Under the pieces are notes generated by a model. That model was not told the origin of the DNA, did no database searches, and saw only the letters and a list, made by a program, of their open reading frames with translations. A DNA stretch of 64,000 bases from Isoetes taiwanensis (Eukaryota > Streptophyta > Lycopodiopsida > Isoetales > Isoetaceae), in the NCBI GenBank assembly GCA_021234155.1, contig JAJEKV010000040.1, forward strand, positions 11,241,072 to 11,305,071. Direction: 5' to 3'. The position numbers and the translations under genes were made by a program. Position 1 is the stretch's first letter; each line of letters opens with the position of its first letter. Positions 48,030 to 58,859 of this stretch are shown piece by piece.

Positions 48030-51000
48030 AAGGTTCAATCGATGGTAGTCTTCTATCATGACAATAATAGTCTGCCCCAACCCCCAACCTCCCTATTAGA
48101 GCCGCCATCTCTTCTTCACCTTCAAATATGCGGCGGAGGCGAGCCTTTACATGGAACTACGAACCACCACTGATCTTGCAAAGGATCTGGAACGAAGGTG
48201 ACCTACAAAACCTCTATTACATTAGTTCCTTTGTTAATGACATATATAAATTTTATTGCATCCAAGTAAACATACTTGTTCACATTGCTCAACCCTCACG
48301 AGTGTGTCTTGACCACGATCTGGGAAGCGAAGTTGAATCTAGTGAATACAGGCCACTCGGATCTTTTGCGTATCGTGGCATGAGCACCAATACACACAAG
48401 ATCAAACCATTGCATCAAACAACATTGTTTTGAATGCACTACCGACATCAACCTCCATGATAGTCTTTATAGTACCAATCCATTCCAACATTGCCTCGAT
48501 TGGGTTTGGGTCTGCACTACCAGTCTGGCAAACTGTACTAAACTTTGCTGATATACCACAATCATAAGTGCGTTTGCCATGATCCACACTTTGTCGTCGA
48601 AAGTGAGCACGTAGAAACCATATTGATGCATATGAATTATACTACAAAGTAAAGGAACAAATGTTCAAAATAACGAACGAAACTCGTGAATTATATGCTA
48701 TTAAGTTGCACTTACAAATAGTGACACGCCTTTAGCATATGCAAATTCTTCGCTAGAAACATGTTCGCCACGTTGCCTTGCTATCTCTAGTTGTTCGAGC
48801 AGCCATTTATTGTTTATCTCACTTGGCAGGACCCCTAGATGAGCAGGAAGTGGTTGTTTGCGATTCTTTTGTCGATAGCGTCTTCTCTCCTCATCTCTCT
48901 TTATTTTTTCTTCCTCGTATTTTTTTATCCATTTCTCCATGGGAGTGGAGTTGTAGATGAGAAACTTATTGACTTTTGCCTGTTCTTCTAGTGTGAACAA
49001 TTTCTTCTGTGGTCTTCCTTCGGGAACTTCTCCAATTATAGTTGGAGTGTCTTCATCGGTCCATAATCGTGGAGCATTGGGGTGTAGATCGGCCAAGAAC
49101 TCGGTGACATAGAATAATGACTCTCGTGCTAACCAACCCTCGCCATGCAACCCTCCGGCCTTGCCTTCTTCTGCATTTAAGTCCTTGAGGGACCTTCGTA
49201 AAGCGTTCTATAAAAACATCCATCTAGGATTTGTTGTGCCTGCAAGCTCTACTTCGTCCACTAAATGCACTAGTAAGTGAGTTTGTATGTCCAGAAAACT
49301 TGTTGGGAATTCTTTCTCTAGCATACAACATGCCTCAACGACCTTAGTTCGCATGTCCGCAATTTCATTTGGGGTATCTCCTTCCTTGTAATCCATCTAC
49401 ATATCATTAAGAAAGAAAAAAGTTAAGTGAGAGTTCAAGATCGAAAGTGTTTTCTAAACCGCTGAACCTCGAAAACTCGATGGGAGACATATTGCATGTA
49501 GTGGACCGTCATGCAGAGGCGACCCTCGAACAATAGGCATAACAAACCGCAACATCTTATGCCAATCATGAGATTTCAACCCGCTTAACTCTCCTTCGTT
49601 AGAGAAACAATTACGCAACGAATGCATATATCTGTCGGAGTCTTTATTGCCTTGATCGCTTCTCGAGCGGGTTTCATACATTTTTTCTAGGCACGATCCA
49701 ATCCACTTGTGGCCTTATTCCTTCTTCGACATTTAACCATGCTTTAGATTTTTGATCCAACTTCTTGTAGATCTTCTCGTCTTTGCATCTGTGTCCACGT
49801 CCGGTGACATGCTTCCAAATAGGACGAAACGTTTTTAAAGATGTGCATGGGATCAAGAAGATGATGGATCTTCAATTCTGGCCCAATAGGGTAGAAGGAA
49901 GAAGGATGCTTTCCATTTCATTCCCTTAACCTTATTTCCTTCAACGGCATCCCACATGTTACCCCAATCTCTCATTGTCAACCTTTTGGGAGGCTCTTGA
50001 AGGCAATGTTTTTCTCTTGGACCTACGTGACGGGAAGTCGATTTTCCATTGGCGAGATATCTCTTGAAGTTTGCATAGACATTTTTTGTGCAATGCCGTT
50101 GACCGTGAGAGTTCAACTGTTCAAACCCACACAAGTGACATGCCGCATATCCCAGACACTTGGAGTCCGAGAGTTCATACAAACCGGGCCAATCGCCGTT
50201 GTCCACATTAAGATTGCTCTCAAGGTAAATCTTCGTTCAAGACGAAGTTCTCTTGAGACATCAGAACTTCAATACCTTCACTCCACAATGTCAAAAAGCT
50301 CATCAATAACTATTTTCAGATATGGATCTAGACTTTCCGGCTTCTTGGTCCTGAACTAATAGTACTACCATTAAATGGCTAGTCTTCATGAGTAAACCAC
50401 GGTGGTAAATTATAGTTGATCAACACTATCGCCAAGTTGACCACGCGGCTGATTGACGCCCATAAGGATTAACACCATCGGTTTGCCAACCCTAATCTCG
50501 AGATTTCGTGGCTCTCTTCCAAATTTCGCCATGTTTCATCAATATGCTTCCATTGCTTGCAGTCACTAACCACGCGGAGTACATTGTCACTGACGATTAT
50601 GCACACCAACCCATGAGCTTAAGCTAGAGATTCACATCAAACAATAGCCTTATGCGAGGGATCAATGGAAAGTAGCTTAACCACCTTCATCGGGGCGGTC
50701 TTTCCCTTGGCATCCTGCATTGTACCTAGAGGCACCACATTTAGGGGCATGTTTCGTGTTCTTGTAGATGTCATCCGGATAATATACCATGCAATCATTT
50801 GGACAAGCGTGAATCTTATGGTAGCCTAAACCCAAGAGCCGCCAATATATTTTTTTATTTCAAGGCGACTTTTTGGGCATAGTGTTCCCTTGTGGGAGTA
50901 TTTTCTCTTGCAATAACCTGTATAAAACAGACCTTTACGTATACATTCAACTACAAATTCAATAAGTCAAGTGATTGCAATTGTACTTACTCTAACAAAG

Positions 51001-51430
51001 CCGTAACACTGGCATTGCTCCATTTGAATTTGGCTTGAAGGTTTAATATCAATAAAGATGTCGTCAATCTAGATATGCTTGCACCTGGATATAATGCTTT
51101 ATGCGCCTCCTCCAATAAAACGTGATCTTCATGACCATCGTTAGGAGTATTTATATCGTCATCTAGGTCGTTGTCGAAGATTGGGCCAAATGCATCTAAC
51201 ATGTCGGCTATGGGTTCCTCAACTTCCATGAAGTCGTCCATAGGGGCATTGTCATCATCTTCATCATCGTATTCCTGTTCATCTTCATCATTGTACTCTT
51301 CATTATGCGTTGTGCCCATGTTTGTACCATACCGCTTCAATGTATTCTAATTTCGCTATCCGCAATGACTTTTGATGTCGCCAATTCAAGACGCTTTGAT
51401 GTGGTCTTATATCCACTTGCCTACCCCCAC
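48030..51430 (-). pseudogene. TNP2: CACTA transposase TNP2, unit B
   Basis: Best preserved transposase copy. Going 5' to 3' on the minus strand: an acidic N-terminus at 51,340-51,150, then LLEEAHKALYPG and LNLQAKFKWSN near 51,010-51,110. A GTAAGT splice donor follows at 50,985-50,990. Next come HACPNDCMVYYPDD near 50,770-50,815 and LPYWARIEDPSS near 49,855-49,900, then the DUF4218-type HLLVHLVDEVELAG near 49,215-49,300. A charged 149-codon frame (48,701-49,150) and a DUF4216-like end (48,402-48,587) complete it. TNP2 of En/Spm recognises the element ends and catalyses cut-and-paste transposition. Short indels break the frame, possibly through sequencing error. Confidence 0.8.
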
Positions 51431-51661
51431 GTCCGGATTAAAACTAAATATATGCGTGATTGATACATACATTGAGAGCCCGTGGTTTGTTAAATTTTAA
51501 GCATTTAATAAATCTAAGCTAAATATAAAATTTTATGTCATAATCAAAGCATATATTGAAGATATAATACACATTTATCTTCAATATGTGCAATCTCATT
51601 CCAAGAGAAGAAGAAGAAGAATTCAAGAAGAAGAAGAAAAAATTGTGCATTTTGACAAAAA
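51431..51661. other. Intergenic spacer between SET gene and TNP2
   Basis: About 230 bp with a short GAA run near 51,608-51,640. The SET gene ends to its right and TNP2 starts to its left, both on the minus strand, so it should hold the SET-gene polyadenylation site and the TNP2 promoter. Confidence 0.4.
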
Positions 51662-53018
51662 TTATATGAGTAATTTGAGTACATCATCAAAGGACCTCCG
51701 TATTGGTCTACCGTATTCATATTCAATGAACAATTCATCACCAATACACAAAGTTTTTATAGCATAAACCATGATATATCTCCGCCAATTTTACGGCTAA
51801 AAAAAAATCTTCTTGGTCTTTGTTTGCCTCGACAAATTCACAATTGGTAGCTTCGTGGATTCTCGATAGAGCTATTAATAAAAGCAGCAAGGTTTCCATG
51901 CAACCGGAGGATCGACCATCAATATATGTGAAGCTTCATGAAGTCACCGGGCTTGGATATTGTTCGTGCATTTGAATTTAGGCCATAGATGAGCATGCGC
52001 CACTGATGCTTACTCAATTTATGCCAAGTGTCTGAGTTATATTCAGGACCTACATATGGCATTAAAGGAACGGTCGTACCATCTTTGACTTTCACACTAG
52101 TCATAATATATAATCCTGTGCCAAAGACCCAGGGGACCCGACTATTTTAATCATGTAACGCCTACCCCAATATGTAAATTGCTCCCCATAAATAATTGGC
52201 TTGCCTCTAGGCCATGCATTGAATTTCTTACGATCTTTATCCGTAGAAGGGTTGGACCAAATGGACTAGTGAAGGTGGAAGATTATTTTCTTGACATGAT
52301 CTAGTACATTCCAATTTTGATGAACATTGTCATTCCCTCCAATCTTGGCAACGGCCATTGCACGACGAGTTCTATCACGTAATGGGATACTCTTTGAGGA
52401 AGTTGATGGCTTTCTTTTTGTAGGGTTTTCTATGAACGCATTCATAGTATCAACATCATCTACTTCCAATGACAACATAACCCCAAAATCTATATACTGC
52501 TTCGAGCTCACTTCATTCTCAATTTCTTCCTAACAAAATACAAGCAAACTAAGTTAAGACATCGATTCAAGTACATGAGAGTAGTTGATTATCGTTCATA
52601 AGATTCGTATTATACCTCGTTGGAATACCCCACATGTGCGTCCGAGATAACCGGATTTGTTCCGGGCATTCACCATATTTCTCAACATGGTCGAGGACAG
52701 TCTTTCTCATCCGTTTTATTTGTCCTTTGCACATCGAACAATTGCAATATAACCGCTCTGTCAAGTACAACTGCAAAAAAAAAAAGTAACATCAAGATAT
52801 AAAGTTAACTAATCATTCGAAACATGTTTATGGTACATACATCGGCGGCATTCATTTCATGCACACCACCCCAGCCTCTAGGAAGACTAGGTCCACTGGG
52901 TCTAATTGGACTATTTGTGGCAATTGTTGGGGTAACATTCTTGCACAAAGTCGCCATGTAACTTTCTCAAAGCTTTTCGTCTCACTTTACGCTCAAATTC
53001 CTTCCGACGTTCGTCCAT
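51662..53018 (-). CDS. SET-domain protein gene carried by the CACTA element (three exons)
   Basis: SET domains transfer methyl groups to lysines, usually of histones. Exon 1 (53,018-52,841) starts MDERRKEFERKVRRKALRKL. Exon 2 (52,770-52,616) has a Cys-rich CNCSMCKG segment. Exon 3 (52,529-51,662) has the domain: GTGLYIMTSVKVKDGTTVPLMPYVG matches the N-terminal SET strands and is followed by HGNLAAFINSS, NCEFVEAN and GDELFIEYEYG. These align with the usual NHS...N...GEEL-DYG core, with INSS replacing the classical NHS, so catalytic activity is uncertain. Introns have GTATGT...TTTGCAG and GTATAA...TTGTTAG borders. The frame needs a few indel corrections within exons 1 and 3. It has its own stop and lies 5' of TNP2. 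A captured host gene or a genuine transposon gene are both possible. Confidence 0.55.
52530..52615 (-). other. Intron 2 of the SET-domain gene
   Basis: 86 bases on the minus strand, with donor GTATAATACG and acceptor TTTTGTTAG, joining ...MWGIPTR to EEIENEVSSKQYIDFG. Both borders follow GT-AG. Confidence 0.55.
52771..52840 (-). other. Intron 1 of the SET-domain gene
   Basis: 70 bases on the minus strand, with donor GTATGTACC and acceptor TTTTTTTTTTGCAG. A short intron with a long pyrimidine tract is typical of plants. Confidence 0.55.
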
Positions 53019-54261
53019 GTTGTTTTTCTAGTAAACAATAAAAAATATTAATAAAAACCATGTAATAATATAATAATTATAAATATCCATGTTTTTTCAT
53101 GATTTTATCAAATGTTTATTCTTAAGATTTGATTCATACAACGTTTATGATATTTAGAAAGCATTTGATTGAAGGGTGCCTCAACCCGATACATCTAGTC
53201 CCTCCATTTGAAATGGAGTCGCACCAAGCACTTTATATTCACGCAACCTTTCAAATCTTTTTTTTGTAATCTATGAAGATTGAAACTTCTGTTCGAGGTG
53301 CATAAACCCGATACATTTAGTCTTCTCCATTCGGGATGGAACCGACCAAGACTTTGATCATGCATCCCTCAAGTTTTTTAACATACTTTCAAGATTCAAT
53401 CTTCTAATCTATTAGCATTTAGAGGTGTTTAACTCTAACACAAAGATTAAAACAGAGATCTTACCTTATGAAGACCCACTCTAGCAAAAAATCCTAAAAC
53501 AAACGAAAGTGAAAATAACAAGTAATAACCCGGCCGCCCGGGTTCCGCCATATATGACGCCGTTTATCGACGCCGCGGTGACGCCGCTCAACGACGCCAA
53601 GCCGACGTCGCCCCGACACCTAGGCATGCCACATCAGCTTGCGCCCGCCCGATGCCCCCTCATATGCCACGCCGATGATCACGCCGCTTAACGACGCCAA
53701 TGATCATAACGCCGTTAAACGACTAACCGCGGATTGTTTAACATAACCGTAAAACAACATACAATACAAATAACACAAATAAATAAAAATAATCGATTGT
53801 TCCCATTCATAAAATAAGCTTATACAACGACAACACAAATAGATAAAAAAACTTATTGTTTCCATTCATAAAAAAAGCTTATACATTACTTATGTCCATC
53901 CTGAGGACGTGACGGTTTGATGCAACCATTTGCATCATTATTCCGCACCATTAATGTCGCTTTTCTCTTTGTTTGCCTCGGTGAGCCATTCTACCGCCGT
54001 TCCGCATGGAACGCCAGATGTTAGTGCAATCAGAAGCTCCTTTTCACTCATCTTTGCCACGATGGTGAAGGGAGGGTTCTCAGCGGGAGAAGCAGGGGGG
54101 TTGCTGGAGTTGTCTTCCCTTGAGGAGGAGGATTACCGCTAGAAGGAACATATCGCCAAGGTGGTCTTCAACCGCACGGACCATTATAGCAAGATAGGGA
54201 AGAACACTCAAAAAATAAGAATAACAAAATTTTATCGATGGATCCACTTATAACGTGGATG
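53019..54261. other. CACTA 5' region with repeats, unit B
   Basis: Upstream of the SET gene. CGACGCC-type repeats occur at about 53,560-53,720. At 53,940-54,062 minus a short frame reads MSEKELLIALTSGVPCGTAV and ends at a TAA; the same frame start exists in unit A. It could be a small exon or leader peptide, but I do not recognise it. Confidence 0.35.
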
Positions 54262-54287
54262 TAGGGTTAGGGTTAGGGTTAGGGTTT
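54262..54287 (+). repeat. Short TTAGGG run (telo-box-like), unit B
   Basis: TAGGG followed by three TTAGGG units, with a 16-20 base A run shortly after. It is identical in arrangement to unit A. On the minus strand it is a telo-box upstream of the transposon genes. Confidence 0.6.
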
Positions 54288-54319
54288 TTATTTGGCAAAA
54301 AAAAAAAAAAAAAAAAATT

Positions 54320-54660
54320 CCTCGCGGTGACGCCGCTTAACGACGTTGAGGCCGACGCGGTCCCGACACGCAGCAGCCGCCTTGGCACAAAGCACCATGC
54401 CACGCAGTGCACGCGGACACGCCGGCGTTGTGGCCAACGCCGTTCAACGGCGGCGACGCCGGGCGGCGTCTTGACACGCAGGCTGCCAGCTAGGCAACTG
54501 CCCATTTCCACGCATGACGCGGCCACACGTCAGCGCTGTGAAACGTCGTTGAACGACGTCGAAACGACGTTGTCGTCGTTGAACGACGATGTGGTCGATC
54601 AACGACGACGTTCCGACGTTCATCGACGACGCCTCGTCGTTGGACGTCGACGATCCCTTG
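54320..54660 (+). repeat. CACTA right subterminal repeats, unit B
   Basis: Many CGTCGTTGAACGACG and CAACGACGACG motifs in direct and inverted order over 340 bp. This is the structure expected for multiple transposase-binding sites next to a CACTA end. Confidence 0.75.
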
Positions 54661-54665
54661 TAGTG
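54661..54665 (+). mobile_element. CACTA right terminus (TAGTG), unit B
   Basis: CCCTTGTAGTG closes the subterminal cluster; its complement CACTACAAGGG is a typical CACTA end. The bases after it continue the RNase H frame (FCVQRFRHYLLG), placing the insertion point inside pol. Confidence 0.7.
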
Positions 54666-56215
54666 CATTTTCTGTGTCCAACGCTTCCGTCACTACCTTT
54701 TGGGCAGTCAAATCAAGTTCTTTGTGGATCACCAAGCACTCCTTTATTTGATCAACAAGTCCACGCCACGGCCGCATTGCTCGTTGGGTCCTTCTTCCAA
54801 GAATTTGCTCCTTTTGAAATTGTTCATAAGGCGTGCAAATCTCATGTCGCCCCGGATTATCTTTCACGCATCCCACGGATGATCCCTCAACCGAGTCTCG
54901 GATGCCTTTCCCGATGCTCGGCTCTTTTTAGTCACGGCAACACCACATTGGTTCCATGATTTTCAGCAGCACCTCCTCACAAAAGTGCTCTTCCACCGTA
55001 AGATGAGACGCCTCTCCCCGCCAGTTTAAAAAATCCTGCCGCTATCAATTTCTCCGAGAGGTCCGTGACTACACCATGGTTGCCGGACATCTCTACAAAA
55101 GGGTAAGGACACCATCCTTCGACTGGCTGTGTTCTACCTCATGAAGTTCCGGACATTGTTCGAGAAGCTCATCAAGGGCTCCGGTGGTGGTCATTTTCAT
55201 GGTGACACCACGGCACGACATAAAAAATCCTTCTTGCCCGTATTATTGGCCCACGCTTCAAAGATGCTCACGCCCACGCCCGCACGTGTGACGCTTGCCA
55301 GCGGGTGGGACGGCCCACGGCCCGTGACGCTCTTCCCTTGACGCCGGTTGCCACGCCACTTCCCTTCAGCAAATGGGGAATGGATTTTGTGGGACCCATC
55401 GATCCTCCCCGCCGCGGCACACCCGCGTCTTCGCTTACATTCGGGTTCTCACCGACCACGCTTACCAAATGGGCGGAAGCTTTGCGACTTCCAGACAACA
55501 CCGCGGCAAGCACAGCCAAGGTTATCTATCAACAAATCATCACGCTGATTCGCTGCCCTACCTGAAATGGGTCGCTGATCGGGGTGTTCACTTTATCAAT
55601 CATACCATCAAGGAGCTGACGGATTATCTCCTGATACATCATCACAAGAGCACACCTTACTATCCTCAAGGCAATGGGTTGGCAGAAAGCACCAACAAAA
55701 CTCTGGTCACCATTCTCAAGAAAATTTGTGACGCTTCCCATTGCATTGGCGGATAAAACTTCCATCGTTTTTTGGGCCTACAATACTTGTTTCAAGATTG
55801 CTACGGTCACACTCCTTTTAAATTGGTTTATGGTCGAAGCTCTCATGCCATTTGAATACATCCTTCCAACACTCCGTTTTCAATTGGCTACTGCTCATAA
55901 CCCACCAGCTGCTCTCAAAGAACGGGTCTATCAATTAGAACAGTTGGATGAACTTCGAAGGGATGCTTATATTCGTGTTCTTCATGGACAACAGTTGCAA
56001 AAATCTTTACATGACAAACGTTTGAAGACAAAAACATTCAAAGAAGGAGATTTGGTTCTTCTTTATGATTCCGTGTACAAAAAATTTTCCTGTAAACTCA
56101 AGTTTCGTTGGTTTGGCCCTTATCATATTGTTCAAGTGGTTAGACCAAGTGTCTTCCAACTAGCCGAAGTTAGATGGCACTCCATTACCTACATTGGTTA
56201 ATGGTTTTCGCCTCA
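54666..56215 (+). pseudogene. pol: Ty3/gypsy RNase H-integrase (3' part of pol), unit B
   Basis: Domains in order: RNase H (FFVDHQALLYLINKS near 54,715-54,765, and SHVAPDYLSRIP near 54,840-54,875), then the integrase zinc-binding segment with GGHFHGDTTAR near 55,185 and a Cys pair near 55,285. The integrase core follows, with GMDFVGPID near 55,380, ADRGVHFIN near 55,570 and YPQGNGLAESTNKTL near 55,660-55,700 (the D, D and E positions). The C-terminal region has GDLVLLYDS and KFRWFGPYHIVQVV to 56,201. No chromodomain follows, so it is not a chromovirus. The last 175 codons are open; earlier parts are broken by indels. Reverse transcriptase, protease and gag are missing because the CACTA block occupies the upstream side. 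Confidence 0.85.
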
Positions 56216-57235
56216 AAGCATTTCATCACACGTAAAGTGAACATCAACACACCGAGACAGCTTCAAGAATCAAACACCACGTAAAGTGACTAGAAAGGCG
56301 GTAGATTATATTATAGTGGAGATTTTTTTACAAAATGTGGGCGCAGCCCCGTTTATTTCCGCTCGGGCACCGCCCTATATACAAATACGCTCGTGAGCCC
56401 TATCTACTAAGTCCTAAGAGGAAAAACCCTCTACTCCGGTTTGGAGCCGAGGTGATGGGAGGAGGAGATGGTAGAGGTTCCGCCAGTGGTCCCAAGCCGG
56501 AAGGTGCAGAACCACCTCCATCCCGTTGGTCGAGGGTTGGGATGTTCAGCCATCCCGCACACCGGCCGCCCATGCTAATGCCACGGTTGTGGCAAATAGA
56601 GATCCGCATAATTCATCTTACAAGTGATCCACTCGACAGCGGTTGGTGGGCATAGTGCGCTTTTCGCTCAAACCAAAGAAGCCAGCCCATGCTCAGCGCC
56701 ATCGGATGTTCGCTTCACTCCCGTTCGCCTTATATAGCCAACCGAGGAACCGTTAGTCGACGTGGACCAATCAGAAATTTGCCAACGTGTTTGCAATGCA
56801 AGGCTCCTTCTAACTTGAGAATCTTTTCTCCCCGCCGCATATTTAGCCGTGGTACCTTCGACACATTCCTTTTAATGATATCCCACTTCGAAAGCTTGCC
56901 GATTCAATGCCCTTCCTTCTTTTTTCACGCCCGTCGAACATTAATATGTGTCCTTTGGCCACCTGTCACATCCCATCATTCTCTCACGCCCTAATCTCCA
57001 CCGTTCATTGCTTTCCCTTATGTTTTCGGGGACTTAGCCAAATTTTTGCCTCTCAACTCGCCTCCTTGGCATCTTTTCGACACTGCACCATCAAGCGGTT
57101 CGCCTTTTATCTTATGCCCCCTTCGCCCACCCCGCCGCCCTAAAACCTTTTTAGTTCCTCAAGGCTTTCGTCCTCCGTGACTTGGCTTTCGTCCTCCGCC
57201 TTTGAATCACTCTTTAATTTTGCACAATCGTTACC
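56216..57235. promoter_or_regulatory. Integrase-to-ORF spacer with TATA boxes, unit B
   Basis: About 1 kb without a convincing gene. CTTATATAGCC (TATA at 56,731-56,737) and CTATATACAAA (near 56,376) are both conserved in unit A. They may drive a separate transcript for the accessory ORF, which otherwise would lie far from the LTR promoter. Confidence 0.4.
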
Positions 57236-58835
57236 ATGGCTGCACCAAAGTTTTCCACTCTTCAAGCTACCGCTCCCAAAGATCCGGGCTCTTTTTTGCA
57301 TCTCAGATCCTTCTTGGCGCCCACTTTCCGCGGAAGCCCTTGTTGGCTCCAAGAAAGAAGAAGCCGAAACGACACCAGCTTTTTACTTAATTCTCTCAAA
57401 TGGAACTTCCGCTCCAAATCCTGCCCAGCAGCAGCTTCATCGCCAATATTGTTAACAGCCAAGGTTACACCCAATGCGGGTCGATGGCACCACTATTTCA
57501 TTGACTCAACATTTGATTTCTGAGGTATTTCATATTCCCTTGCACACTCCTTGTGTATCATGGTCTGCTATACAGGATCTTGATGTCACCAAGTTTGGTG
57601 CACCTGCTTATCATGCCAATGTCCATCGTCTAACCAATATCGACAAGCTTCACGAGACCTTTGTTAAATTTCTGTGGCGAAAATTCCTTGGGTATTCTAT
57701 CAAGAACACCCATATCAATAAGCCTTTCTATAACCTGGTCCTTACTGCTACACACTCCAAACACCACATAGATTGGCCCCAAATGATGTTCTATCGTCTT
57801 CTCCAAGAAATGGACCGCCTTCGGGGTACCACTTCCATTTCTGAAGTTTCTGTGGGAGGGCACTTTCAAGCCCTCATCCGTCATTACTTCCCTCCCACAC
57901 CACCAAATTCTCATACTTCCACTCAGCGCTCCCTTCCACTCAATCACCAAGTTGGCACATCACGGCCGTCTTCTCCTGGTCATGACCACAGTCACACTCA
58001 TGTCACTGTCTCTTCCTCAGCTACACCATCCACTTCACACCATTTTTCCCAGACCTCCCAAACCAGGCAACAGCCAATTCCACCACCACAACACCCTCGT
58101 CAGTTGTTGTATCAGTATCAGCAGGAAGCTCAAGCTGCTGCTCTTAAGTTACAAGAATGCCAAGACGCTCTTATGAGCGGGGTTCACCGGGCACTCGAGG
58201 CCTCTGATGCGGTACACCAAGACCTTCAAGCTGCAACTGCCCAAGTTGCAACTTTGGAGGCCACACTTCAAGACAAGCATGAAGCTCTCTTACAGGCTCA
58301 TGCAGATCTCAAGAGTACACAAGCTCAAGTCAGCCAACTCGCAGATCAGCAGGCTCAGCTCCAGTCCGAAATTCAGACTTTATTGGAGCACAATAAGTCC
58401 AAAGCCGCTCTCCTGAGTACTAAGGACGAAGATATTGCTAAACTCAATGCCTTGTACTCGGAACTGTGTGAAAATTTCAGCACTCAAGTTCAAAATCTTT
58501 CAGCCCGGGACGCTCAAGTCGCCTCCTTGACGGCTCAGCTTTCTACACAGACCTCTCAGCTCACCTCTCTTCAAGATCAGCTTACAGAGGTGCAGAAACA
58601 GAAGATCCTCGATGACGCGGAGATTGCCGTGCTTCGTCTCAATACACCAGGGAAATCTTCCTCCCAGGTCCACACTTCTGAACGGGTCCGCGGACGGGCC
58701 ACGCTGCTACGAAAAAAAGACAATCGATCCGCGGATCTTGAACAAATACCGCAAAGCAAGCTATTCAGTCGGCCGATGAGGCTCAAGGAAAACTTGACGC
58801 TTCGCACCGGCCATTCTTCATCGAATACCTGTTGA
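57236..58835 (+). CDS. Coiled-coil accessory ORF between integrase and 3' LTR
   Basis: The start MAAPKFSTLQ at 57,236 has a perfect ACCATGG context. One or two frameshifts before 57,474 join it to a 453-codon open frame ending at 58,835. Of that frame, residues about 1-145 form a folded-looking region (TTISLTQHLISEVF, NIDKLHETFVKFLW). Residues about 145-215 are Pro-, Ser- and His-rich (HDHSHTHV). Residues about 215-395 are a long Gln- and Ala-rich coiled coil with heptads (TLEATLQDKHEALLQAHADL). The N-terminal region resembles the 'putative plant transposon protein' type found in Athila-like elements; this is a weak match from memory. Extra ORFs after integrase are known in plant Tat/Athila-type elements. 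Function unknown. Confidence 0.65.
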
Positions 58836-58859
58836 CTTCAGGTCCCCTCCCGCTATCAC

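Noticed and set aside
54255-54959. 234-codon plus-strand open frame as a single gene
   Set aside because: It fuses the antisense of CACTA subterminal repeats to RNase H sequence across the transposon end; only the RNase H part is meaningful.
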